The notes under the pieces are model-generated. The model saw only the letters and a program-made list of their open reading frames with translations. It was not told the DNA's origin and did not search any database. From Castor canadensis (lineage: Eukaryota > Chordata > Mammalia > Rodentia > Castoridae), in assembly GCF_047511655.1 (NCBI RefSeq), contig NC_133386.1, positions 80,541,501 to 80,605,500 on the forward strand: a DNA stretch of 64,000 nt. The letters are read 5' to 3'. Position 1 is the stretch's first letter. Each line of letters opens with the position of its first letter. The translations under genes and the position numbers were made by a program. Positions 10,801 through 21,283 of the stretch are shown piece by piece.

Positions 10801-11646
10801 AACTTTCTCAACGAAACCCCAGCAGCACAGCAACTAAGAGATAGCATAGATAAATGGGACCTCATAAAACTAAAACGCTTCTGTGCATCAAAAGAAATGG
10901 TCTCTAAACTGAAGAGAACACCCACAGAGTGGGAGAAAATATTTGCCAGCTATAAATCAGACAAAGGACTGATAACCAGAATATATAGGGAACTTAAAAA
11001 ACTAAATTTGCCCAAAACTAATGAACCAATAAAGAAATGGGCAAGTGAACTAAACAGAACTTTCTCAAAAAAAGAAATTCAAATGGCCAAAAAACACATG
11101 AAAAAATGCTCACCATCTCTAGCAATAAAGGAAATGCAAATTAAAACCACGCTAGGATTCCACCTCATCCCTGTTAGAATAGCCATCATCAGCAACACCA
11201 CCAACAGGTGTTGGCAAGGATGTGGGGAAAAAGGAACCCTCATACACTGTTGGTGGGAATGTAAAGTAGTACAACCACTCTGGAAAAAAATTTGGAGGCT
11301 ACTTAAAAAGCTAAACATTGATCTACCATTTGATCCAGCAATACCACTCTTGGGGATATACCCAAAAGACTGTGACACAGGTTACTCCAGAGGCACCTGC
11401 ACACCCATGTTCATTGCGGCACTATTCACAATAGCCAAGTTATGGAAACAGCCAAGATGCCCCACCACTGACGAATGGATTAAGAAAATGTGGTATCTAT
11501 ACACAATGGAATTTTATGCAGCCATGAAGAAGAACGAAATGTTATCATTCACTGGTAAATGGATGGAATTGGAGATCATTCTGAGTGAGGTTAGCCTGGC
11601 CCAAAAGACCAAAAATCATATCTTCTCCCTCATATGTGGACATTAG
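7849..11646 (+). pseudogene. L1-A ORF2 (endonuclease/reverse transcriptase), broken
   Basis: ORF2p nicks target DNA and reverse-transcribes L1 RNA there. The APE-like endonuclease opens the frame: N14 (INVNG), E43 (QETHL), YAPN near 115 and D205 (KIDH) are present, but the GDFN motif reads GEFN, with Glu (GAA, 8281-8283) at codon 145. About 8 bases are missing near 8499 relative to L1-B, so the frame stops at 8524-8526. The SDHN motif continues in another frame to a stop at 8885, after which the first frame resumes. A TAA at 9241-9243 replaces a Lys just before SPG in the RT domain. FADD (9931-9942) is intact. An extra A near 10010 stops the frame at 10027. The last 518 codons (10090-11646) are open and include the Cys/His-rich motif [14 protein letters not shown]. 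At least four lesions make it non-functional. Confidence 0.93.
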
Positions 11647-12125
11647 ACCAAGGGCAAACACAATAATGGGATTGGACTTTGAGCACATGATAAAAGCAAG
11701 AGCACACAAGGGAGCGGTGAGGATAGGCAAGACACCTAAAAAATTAGCTGGCATTTGTTGCCCTTAATGTAGAGAAACTAAAGCAGATACCTTAAAAGCA
11801 ACTGAGGTCAATAGAAAAAGGGGACCAGGAACTAGAGAAAAGGTTAGATCAAAAAGAATTAACCTAGAAGGTAACTCCCACGCACAGGAAATCAGTGTGA
11901 GTCAACTCCCTGTATAGCTATCCTTATCTCAACCAGCAAAACCCCTTGTTCCTTCCTATTATTGCTGATACTCTCTCTACAACAAAATTAGAGATAAAGG
12001 CAAAATAATTTCTGCTGGGTATTGAGGTGGGGGAGCGGGAGGGGGTAGAGTGGGTGGTAAGGGAGGGGGTGGGGGCAGGGGGGAGAAATGACCCAAGCCT
12101 TGTATGCACATATGAATAAAAAAAA
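11647..12125 (+). other. L1-A 3' UTR with G-rich tract and poly(A) signal
   Basis: Non-coding tail of L1-A. Positions 12027-12092 are almost pure purine with many runs of three to six G's, able in principle to form G-quadruplexes as reported for other mammalian L1 3' UTRs. Then 'gcacatatgaataaa' places the polyadenylation signal AATAAA at 12115-12120, next to the A-rich end. Confidence 0.85.
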
Positions 12126-12138
12126 ATTTGCAAAATTG
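12126..12138. repeat. right target-site duplication of L1-A
   Basis: Exact second copy of the 13-mer at 4906-4918. Its first A merges with the A-rich tail. Confidence 0.9.
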
Positions 12139-13723
12139 AACTGAATAAACCAAGTTGTATATATTATCAAGATTATCAAGACATACTAAGAAAAACAAAC
12201 CAAAAAAGAATAGAAAGATAAGGTGACTAACACTTCAAGCAATTGAAATTCCATCTTCAAAGTATTTTCAAACCCATGACTACATACAATGCCAGCCCAG
12301 AGAGGTGACTATGCAATACAATTATTGTAAACACGTTTCTTTAATATAAACATGTTGAGTTTGTTGGCTGTACTTCTGTCACTACCATTGTTCCTAGTAA
12401 CACAGGATCTGAATCTTAGACCCAAATTCATTCAGAGAAACAACCAAGTGCCTAAAAGCCCTGATTGTTTTCATCAGCCTGTGACAGCATTGGGTGGAAG
12501 AGGCCAAAAATCTTAGACTGAAGATCCCAATTTCAACCAGGTGGATTATTCCACAGGAAAGCAGTGATTTGAGTCCCTAGCTACAGCTAATCCTTTAATC
12601 CAAGGATTCCTGAAATTCTTAAAATTATCTCTTCATCCTCTAAAGTGCTTTCTAACCACTCCTTTAAAATGCTGCCAAAGGGAATGCTTTCCAGACCTTC
12701 TCCATCACAAATGCAAGTGGGAGAAGAGTGGACTTCTTTCTTTTTCATCAATTTGTTGCTCAAGGACTTGAATATCTTTTTTAGTACTTTCTCCTTATAT
12801 CCAGGATAAAATACTTGAACACATTGCAAAGTTATAACCTTTACATATCTTAACCAATTTGCTCTTTATCAATATCTTCTGATTCTCTTCTTCATATAGT
12901 ACTCTAATTCCCTGGGGTTCTGCTTTTCTTCCTCAATTCAGAGAGAAAACTCACAGAACATGCCCTGCAGTTTACAGACTCAACCGCATTCGCACACTCT
13001 AGGAGGTCCTTTGCAGCCTAAAGATTCCCAAAGTATTGTTCAATTGTGTATAATTCACATTTCATGAAATTCTTTTTTAAAATAACATCTAAGCATTCAT
13101 TTATTTCTTTATTTAATATGGATTCACATCAATAATTTCTTCCTTTGATAGTCATTAATTCCCTATGAAATTAGTAATTCTCCATTTAGAAACAAATATG
13201 TACATTTATGTATGCATGCAAGTTCATTCATCAAAACAACACTTCATTTATAACTTCAAGTGCTATGAAGACCCTCTAGAACTTGACCACACACTTCTAG
13301 AGCTGTTTTTTTAACAACTTTGACCCACTTAATGGGTTTTAGTTCTCATGCAGGTAAATGCATATCAGTTTAGGAAAAAATGATATCTAATCTGAAATTG
13401 TTGTTAACAACTGTTTCAAGTCTACAAGAGAAAAGGTATTTGGTATCTGTTTGGCATCTTTGCACAATTGCATAGACACAGACGCAGGAGTAATACAGTG
13501 GCCATTTTTGAAGTTCCACTAGTTGATAAATGGATGACTGTCTCCTGCTTAAATGCTGGAAGCCTGACGATCTTAGAGAGTTGTAAATCTATTATCTGCT
13601 CTTGGGTAGTATTTGGCTCTGAAAAACTATTATTTCATATTCTGCAACAATATTTAGAAATAGTTCTACATTATAAGAAATAATATGATCTTGATCATGA
13701 TTAGGGGCATATGCTTTGACAAA
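12139..13723. other. unclassified intergenic sequence
   Basis: The first few bases complete the interrupted L2. The remainder shows nothing I can identify. A minus-strand open frame at 12587-12829 (80 codons, Lys/Glu-rich) has no recognised domain. Confidence 0.45.
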
Positions 13724-14000
13724 GGCTGGAATATTCCTCCCCAAATATACCCAGCATTTATTCTCCGATGCTCTCCAGCTTCCTGGCCAGTAAGTGCAGA
13801 CATGTGTCTTGTTTTAGTTAATGAAATGAGTGTGTCATTGAAGCACATCACTTCCAAGCTAAGAAGTGAACAGACCTTTTGTGAGTAGCCCATCTCTCTC
13901 TTTCTCTACTATAATAACTGAGGTTGTGTTTCAGATGAAGCAGCTACAAGATGTTATATCAGATCCGATTCCTGTGTGGCACCCAGGAATTTTTCACTCA
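13724..14000 (+). repeat. possible old interspersed repeat, family not named
   Basis: The order 'agcttcctggccagtaagtg', 'taatgaaatgagtgt', 'cacttccaagct', 'ctctctctttctct' resembles a mammalian repeat pattern (a 'gccaatgagatgtgagcag..acttcc' type). Similar wording appears near 14760-15020 and 47830-48030. I cannot assign the family. Confidence 0.3.
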
Positions 14001-14759
14001 GTCCAGTCCTGTTTGGAAAACTTGATAGTCTTAGCTTTTATAAATCAAGATAATTCAAAACACTGATGGTGTCATTCTTTTTGAGTAAACACTAGAAATC
14101 TTAGACATGTTTTTATTACCTTTAATGTCACTTCAGAATATTTCATTTTTCTCTTATTTCAAAAAAATTGTACCTCTTTCCCTTTAAAAGTCTGCACAGT
14201 ATAAGGTCAAAAGCATAATAATCTACAAATGTTCCTCAACCAATGATGGAGGTATATCCTAGTAAACCCAGCAGTAAGTTCAAGCTATCATAAGTCAAAG
14301 ATGTATTTATTATACTAACCTATCAAAGATCAAAGCTTGACAAGTAACTGTGTTTCTGCTTGTAATGGATGACTGGGAACTCGAGACAACTCCACTGGCC
14401 AGCATTTTCTCTGGCACTAGCTAGAAAAAATATCAAAACACAAAGTTCAAAGTACATTTTCTACTGTCTGTATATTATATTTGTACCACCACAAAAAAAA
14501 GTCCTATGGTGAGTCATCATAGTTGGAGGCTGTTTGTATTTACACCCTGTCTTTATATTACATGTTTAAAAGATGTATGCCTAGTGGACAAATTTTGACT
14601 AGATTCTCAATTGTGTTTTTTTTCTTATCATGGAATCAGGATCTGGAACCAAACTGTTGTTACTATCAATGACTAACCAATGTATGAACTAGAGTTTAAG
14701 ATATATAGCAGAAACATTATGACTTTCAGTCCTTCCAAAATATTTGCTTCTCTTCATAC

Positions 14760-15020
14760 ATGTGAGATTTGAAACTCAGAAGTGTCTGTCCACCAGAACC
14801 TACATTTCCCAATCTTCTTGGAATTAAATGTGGCCATATATTGAGTTCTAACCACTGGAATGAGTGTAGAAAAAACAAGTACTATTTACTGGTCTGACTC
14901 CTAAAAACTCCCCAACATAGTGCTATTTTTCTCTCTGTTTTGTTATGGTAATGTAGAATAGAGTGGGCACCTTGGAAGCTAGCCATTAAAGAGGACAAAG
15001 ACTGCCAAACTTGGTCTCTG
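14760..15020 (+). repeat. possible old interspersed repeat, same type as 13724-14000
   Basis: It shares the pattern 'tttcccaatcttcttggaat', 'gtggccatatattgagttctaaccactggaatgag' and a later 'ggcaccttggaagc'. It is diverged and unnamed. Confidence 0.35.
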
Positions 15021-15334
15021 AAGAACTTCATAAGGCAAAAATTATTCAATATTTTCACCCATCTATTACCTTATTATAATCTGTGATAATACATATTTGG
15101 GTCCATTTGTTAAGAAGGTTAACCTGCTTATAGCTAGTACAGGTAAAGTCTGTTTTGTGCAAATGGCAATTGCATTCCTTTCTGAATATAAAACATTGCC
15201 CAATTGGTGATGATTAACTTCATTCTTTCCAAATGTGGACTAAAAATCATAACATACATTTTAAACTATTTTAAATGTCTTTTTCCTATACCATGGGTTC
15301 TGGTTTTGTTTTTGTTTTCCAGGTTTTTTATTGT

Positions 15335-15390
15335 TGGTGGTGGTGATGGTATGTTTGTTTTGGTGGAACTGGGATTTGAACTCACGAGTT
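15335..15390 (-). repeat. tRNA-derived SINE fragment
   Basis: On the minus strand this gives the box B and tail ('gagttcaaa..cccagttccacc'-like) of the tRNA-derived SINE common in this window. Only the 3' part remains. Confidence 0.55.
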
Positions 15391-15536
15391 AGGAGGTAGT
15401 TTCTGATCTAAACTTGCTCATCATCTAATGCAGATCGTTCTTAAATGTTTTTCCAAACACAATGTTTCTTGGAAATTCCAATGATGTTTATGTTAACAAA
15501 ATGCTATTGAACAAATAAATGTAGGATACTATTCTA

Positions 15537-15722
15537 TAGGAGCCTGAGCTCTGGAGTCAGGCTAAGGAGTCTATCCAACCAATTCCATGATGGTGTGAAA
15601 GTTGCTTAAACTTCTTATTCTTCTGCTTCTTTATTTGTAAAATAGACAAAACGTCATCCTTTACATGGAAAATGAAATGATAAATTCACGATGCTTAGTA
15701 AACACTTAATACACAAACAGGA
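15537..15722 (+). repeat. MIR SINE
   Basis: The order 'gagctctggagtcaggct', 'gttgcttaaacttcttattcttctgcttctttatttgtaaaatag', 'gatgcttagtaaacactt' follows the MIR consensus from head to core with moderate divergence. Confidence 0.7.
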
Positions 15723-16017
15723 CTTATAAAAGTATTATTCTCTTTTCATCTCCATTTTGGATATTCACAGTATACAATAGTATGATATAATCTCTAAGAG
15801 AACCTGCAATAAACTAAACCACACTAAAAATAATGAATAACTACATATACATACATATCTACATGCATAATATGTATATATATTCATATGCATATTTATT
15901 CACAAGGGAAGACTTACTCTTCCTTCCATTATACTTAGTAACATTCAACAGAAGAAGTTAAAATTAGCAAAGGTTTGGAATATACTAGTTAATTCACATA
16001 TCTGCAAAGCACCTGCA

Positions 16018-16363
16018 GAGTTGGATGCATAGCTCAAGTGATAGAGCACTTGTCTAGCAAGTGGGAAGCCCTGAGCTCAAACCCCTGCATTGCCCCGCCC
16101 CAAAAAGAGATGCAGATATGGTGGTGCATATCTGCAATCCTAGCTACTTAATGAGACCCCATCTAAACAAACAATCCAAGTACTATCACATAACGCCAAC
16201 TACATGGGGAAAGGAGTAGGAAAGAGTATTGTGGTCTGAGACTAGCCCCCGGCAAAAGTGAGATACTATCTAAAAAAAAAGTAACAAGGGTTGGGGTCAT
16301 GGCTTAAGGAGTGCAGCATCTGCCTAGCAAGTGTGAGGCAAAGTACCACTCCTCCCAAAAGAA
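16018..16363 (+). repeat. composite SINE (tRNA-like + B1-like + tRNA-like)
   Basis: A tRNA-like unit opens it: box A region 'tagctcaagtgatag', box B-like 'gagctcaaacccc', at 16024-16086. A 7SL/B1-like stretch follows ('ggtggtgcatatctgcaatcctagctac'), then a second tRNA-like unit at about 16286-16363. Near-identical 11-mers 'aaagca(c/t)ctgc' at 16006-16016 and 16363-16373 look like the target-site duplication. Pol III-transcribed and L1-mobilised by family knowledge. Confidence 0.75.
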
Positions 16364-16371
16364 AAGCATCT

Positions 16372-16822
16372 GCCTCCTATGGCTTGAATAAGTTTCCCAC
16401 ACACACTCATCCATCTAAGGCTGGGTCCCAGCCCACGATGATATTGGGAAATAGTGGAGTCTTCAGGAGATGGGGCCTGATGGAAGGAAGTTAGGCCACT
16501 GAGGGCATACTTTTGAAGGGGAAATTGGGACCCCAGCTCTTTGTCCTCCTCTCTCTCCCTCTCTGTCTCCTCTCCCCCTTTGTTCTCTCCCCCTCTCTCT
16601 TCTCTTATCTTTTCCTCTCTTCTCCTCTCTCACTTTCTGTCCACCATGATGTGAGTAGCTTCCTTTGTCACACATTCCTACTATGATGTGCTACCTTGTC
16701 ACAGGTGCAAAAGCAAAAGGGAAACTAGCCAAATCTGTGAGCCAAAATAAAATGTTCCTCTTTTTGCATTGATTATCTCAAGTGTTTGTTATAGCAAGGG
16801 AAAGGTGACTAACACACTGTCC
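16372..16822 (+). mobile_element. MaLR-like solo LTR
   Basis: Begins 'tatggcttgaataag' and ends 'aggtgactaacaca'. Inside are 'ggagatggggcctgatgg', 'taggccactgagggcat', a CT-rich block (16540-16635), 'ccaccatgatgtgagtag' and 'gagccaaaataaaatg' (AATAAA near 16747), the layout of ERVL-MaLR LTRs. No internal retroviral sequence accompanies it, so it is a solo LTR. A second relative sits at 28603. Confidence 0.65.
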
Positions 16823-19796
16823 AACACAGAAACATTCATTTTAGGAAGACAATGTCGCAAGCTAAATTCACCTTGAAAAATACCCCCTGCCTGAAAACTA
16901 TTAATAACAACATAGTTAACAAGCAATAGTCTCACTTTCACTTCATCATAGACCTTTCTTTCCTTCACAGATTGAATTTTTCCTTACAAATTACCTCAGG
17001 CTGGCTTCAACATGAGCTGCCCATAGTTGCTCAGATTTGACGTTCTGTCCAGTTCCTCCTAATTAGTTCACTTCCCCCTGTCTGGTGAGAAAGGCTCACT
17101 GTTCAAGACCCTTTGTGATACTTTTTATGACCTGTGACTGTAGTTGAACTTCTAATTTTCTTTTCTTTTTTGGTCCTCATTAAGAATTCTAGATTTTGTG
17201 GTAACCACTTATATAGCAATATAATTCATTATTCAATTTGATAAAAGAATTGGCATATATTCAATTCATTTTAATTTTATTAAAAATATGTTTAACATTT
17301 TGTGTCATTGTTGTAAGCATCAGTTATTATGACGAAATACTTGCAAACAAGTTAAAATACATGTTTGTTCCTGAACAAATGATTCTAAATTAGTTTCTGT
17401 GGATCTGTTTAATGTTGTTTTGTTCTGTAGTTGTTGTAGGGTCTTGTAAAAGTATTACTCCTGGTTTTTGTTTTGTTTTGCATTTCTTTGGAGTATTTCA
17501 CACACACACACACAAACACACATCATCATCATCATCATCATCATTGCTTCAGTGTACCTCTTGTTTAATTTTTGTTATCTTAGAAAGTAAATAACGAAAT
17601 TTTTAAGCCTACTGTTGAAAAGTACATAGATAAGGTCTGAATACAAGGCTGAAATATCACTCCTATGAAGGACATAAACTTTGTGTGCAGGGAAGCATCT
17701 AATGTGGCTCCCAAATGTCTTTGCGTTAATATTTAAATTCTTAGTGGAATTCCAGCAAATAATGTTTCTGGACACTTAAATTCTGAGTAGAAGCTATCTT
17801 ATTGTGATGTTAATGGAATAAAAACAAGTGAAATCAGAGGTGTAAATGTGTAGTAAAGTGGGAGGTAGCAGATTACACGTTTGCAAAACTTGTCTTGCTA
17901 TTTTATAGCTGAAAAACTTTGTGATAAATTATATACTTACACCGTAAATTTGAACAGATTTCTTCTGCAAGGCATGAAGTCACGTTATCATTTATGAATC
18001 ATTCTTCTTTTATTAACTACATCTTAACAATGAAATATGCCTTGAAATTTTCCAAAAATATGTTTCTTATTTTAGTGCTTTTTTAAAGGAAATTTTATCA
18101 GTGAAAAAAGCAGTTTTATTTCCTACTGTGCTTAAAATGATTTCCTTTGAACATGAAATTTTCCAGTTAAAAGCAGTAGCATATAAAAACATGAAATGTA
18201 GTTATGACCCATTTCAAACTTGTTAATGTTGATTATAACTATTTTGACTTGTACATTGTACAAATATGAGTCAATGAAATCAAACAATTGAAAATGTTCT
18301 TAAATATGTGCTACAAACTCGTATTCTAAAATTTGTCATCATCTCCTTAGTAGTCAATATTTTAAATGACTTAAATAACTTTAAAGCCTTCACTGATGTA
18401 TGTAAAAATTTATTATCAATAATATTCAAAATAGTATTTTGAAAAATAATATCCACTTGTTTAGAAAGTGTCATGCTAAGTAAAATTATATGAAATTGCC
18501 ATTTTTATAAGTCAAAAGATAGTCAAAATTAGCAACTCAACATGATTCAACCTAAATATTAAATCGTAATTACTCTCACTTTGAAGCCTAAATTTGTCAG
18601 TATTTGCATAAACCTTAAGGCAAGGATTAATTCACATACTAGCCCATCTCAGATTTTTAAAAATTTTCTCTAATAAGAGGTCAGAAATTTCCTTGTACTA
18701 AATTTTCTTCAGATTTTAGAGGCCAGCACTAGGACTTATTTTCAAAGTATGATCAGATTGACAAATCACTTGTGACAAGAAAATATTAAAGAAAAAACCT
18801 ACATTTTCCTTACAGACTAGGATTACACTGATAAAGTCACTGCCTTGGAAAGAAAATTAGACTAAACTTAAACAGAAAAATTGACTTGCAATTTTCCTGT
18901 TATCAAGTTAATTGGGGGAGATTATTGTTCCTCCCACTATTCTGAGTCTAACAAATTCATCAATCTTTGTGACTTCAGATCTGCAAAAGGAAGTTCCATA
19001 TAAAACTGCCCAAGTTATAAATGAGAATAAGAATATGGGAGATATATATTTAAGTAACAATAAATTCTGGCCATAATATAGGATTGATGGCATATTTCTG
19101 CCATGTAAAATGTAAGGGCCCCATAGCCACAAAGACAAATCACAAGTGTGTTTCCTACCACCTAAATACCTAATTTAATTAGCTCCAACTCATCATCAGT
19201 TTAAAATGTATATAAATCTTTCCTGATATAGTTTAGTGGAAGGTTTTCAAGCAAATACAATCTTCTGAACAATTGACAATCATTGGCAAGAAAATAATGT
19301 GCTAAATAAGAAACCAGAATTGTGATTTAAGTCCATCGTGCTACCAGTTTAAGAAGTGTTTTTTTTTTCGCTTAACTCATATCAGCATGTATCTGGGATA
19401 TTCAGATTTTCAAATCTATTGATTTCTTTGGAGGAAGTAGTTTCATAACATCAAAAACATGTTGTATTAGACAACAGACATTGTGAACTTAGTCTAGCTT
19501 AGAATTTTTAAATATGTATTATAATTTTTCAATGAGGATAATAAAGTCAGTTTTCATATTGTGGTATGTCAAAGTATCACTCTAGAATAATGCCTGGATT
19601 AGATCAGCAGTGTGTGAAGCAAATGCAGTGCAAATGACTGGATGTAATATGCAGCGATGACTGTTGTGCACTAAAATAAACATTTATCAAACTGTTCGCC
19701 TCATAGCAGAACAATGATAGAAGCTGGGAGCATATAGACAAAACAAGTATCATAAACTTTATGAGAAGTAGTCATGTAAGCATCAACATGTGTCTA
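16823..19796. other. unique AT-rich intergenic sequence
   Basis: About 3 kb with no repeat I recognise apart from a (CA)n/(CAT)n run at 17499-17544. Open frames here are under 80 codons and show no domain. Confidence 0.45.
17499..17544. repeat. (CA)n followed by (CAT)n microsatellite
   Basis: A ca dinucleotide run passes directly into eight cat/atc triplets, a compound microsatellite. Confidence 0.9.
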
Positions 19797-20410
19797 GTGC
19801 AATAAAGTTGTTATTTGCAATAGACATAGTCTATAAAGTTGCTGGGAACCCTGAATTGTCAAATACTGAACGTGCTACTAAGTAAGGATGAAAAAGTCTC
19901 CTGCAATTCTCTGGTCTGAACATTCTCATTAATCAATCATATTTTAATGTGTACTTCTGTTTTAAAACACCTATTATACATATATATATATATATATAAT
20001 TGATTCAATAACATTCAACTCAGGGTTAAGAGTAGTATAACTCATGACCAAATGAAAGTAGCACAAACATTTTCTCCATAAGCATGTCACAGCTTTCCTG
20101 TGCTTAGGAACAAACAACACTTCATCAATACAGTTGAGGGGCATTTATACAATGAAATTGCCCCCCAAAAATGCAAAATATGTGTTCACAAATAGACCAC
20201 TACAAGGTCTATGATAACCAATAGAAGAATGCAGTGTATCATCCTTTTTGACCTCAGCTTGCAACATGTGTCAGGAGACTCAATTGTCACTACTCTATGC
20301 ATATCTGAAAATTACCCCCCAAATTCAAAAAGTTTGACAAAGTAAATAAATTTCAACAAGCAGGCAAATTTTCAAATAGAGAATTCTCAAATAACAAGGA
20401 TCAACTATAA
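19797..20410 (-). mobile_element. non-autonomous Tigger (pogo-family) DNA transposon
   Basis: On the minus strand it opens 'cagttgatccttgtt'-like with A/T substitutions (plus strand ends 'aacaaggatcaacta' at 20409) and follows the internal order of a Tigger MITE I know: 'gcaagctgaggtcaaa', 'ggtctattt..gaacaca', 'cctaagcacaggaaagctgtgac', and at the far end 'aactttatagactatg'. Both ends are present at about 612 bp. A flanking TA follows the right end. It has decayed and codes for nothing. A (TA)n run at 19979-19998 expanded from an internal 'atatata'. Confidence 0.8.
19979..19998. repeat. (TA)n microsatellite
   Basis: Alternating ta run inside the Tigger element. Confidence 0.85.
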
Positions 20411-21283
20411 TTACATGCATAGACATGTGCAGTTGTAAGTATCTGGTATTTGCATGTGCTTAGGATAGCTAGCAATCACTGGTCCTCTCAGCTAACACAC
20501 CATGCTATTTCTCACTTTAGGACCTCAGAAAACAAAATATGCTGGGGTTTTCATTCTGACAGGAAGTTTCTCTTCCTCATCTTCTGTTTGCACTAACATG
20601 TATATTTTCAAAATACCCTTCTCTAAACGACCCCATTTAAAGCAAAAGTATTACTTCTATACCTTATTTTATTTCCTTTGTAATGTTTATTGTATCAGAG
20701 GATTCTTATCTATACTGAATATTCTCATAACAACAGAAGTTTAGATATGCACAGGATCCCTCTTAGAGGTAACTTGAATATCCACAGAGTCAAATTCAAC
20801 AATACTTAAAATATGCTTCAATACATAATGAAAAAAACTATTGACTAATTTTTATACACATTAAGAAGACATTAGCACCATTCTGATAGGAATATCTGAA
20901 AAACTTTAAAATAGTTGAAAACCATCATTAGTAAATTATGACTTTGTAAATTTGGCAAATTGGTTAATCTGCTCAAATAATTCCCTAAATTTTGATATTG
21001 ATACAACAAAAATACTTTAAAGATATCAAAAAGGAGATGTGATTAAACGTTCCTTTATGGAAATACGTTTTGGTTATATTATAAAGTATATTGGTCAAAA
21101 TTTTTCAAAAATAGTACATCCATGTATATACTTATAAGGTATACATTAATAAAATGGTAAAGTCATATTTAGCATAATTTAAAATGATTATAAGAAAGAG
21201 TGTATCAAGGTATGATTCTATATTTAAAAGACTCCAAAGATTCTACCAAAAATTCTCTTATGTTTAATAAACTTTCATCAATG
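20411..21283. other. unclassified AT-rich intergenic sequence
   Basis: Nothing identifiable. A short plus-strand open frame at 20502-20744 has no recognisable features. Confidence 0.45.

Larger units (their letters stand above)
4919..12125 (+). mobile_element. LINE-1 element L1-A, complete length
   Basis: A 7.2-kb autonomous-type non-LTR retrotransposon with every canonical part in order: 5' UTR (4919-6706), ORF1 (6707-7798), a 50-base spacer, ORF2 (7849-11646, broken), a 3' UTR with a G-rich tract, AATAAA at 12115-12120 and an A-rich end. Exact 13-bp duplications flank it, so both ends are original. ORF1 has no lesion, but ORF2 has frameshifts and a stop, so the copy could not move on its own. 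The youth suggested by the intact ORF1 and perfect duplications contrasts with the L2 it sits in. It is the longest of the L1 copies here. Confidence 0.95.

Noticed and set aside
12587-12829. 80-codon Lys/Glu-rich minus-strand frame
   Set aside because: No domain recognised and no coding context; could be a degraded repeat but I cannot support a call.
17499-17544. Regular short repeats that might suggest an array
   Set aside because: Plain (CA)n and (CAT)n microsatellite without spacers; not CRISPR-like.
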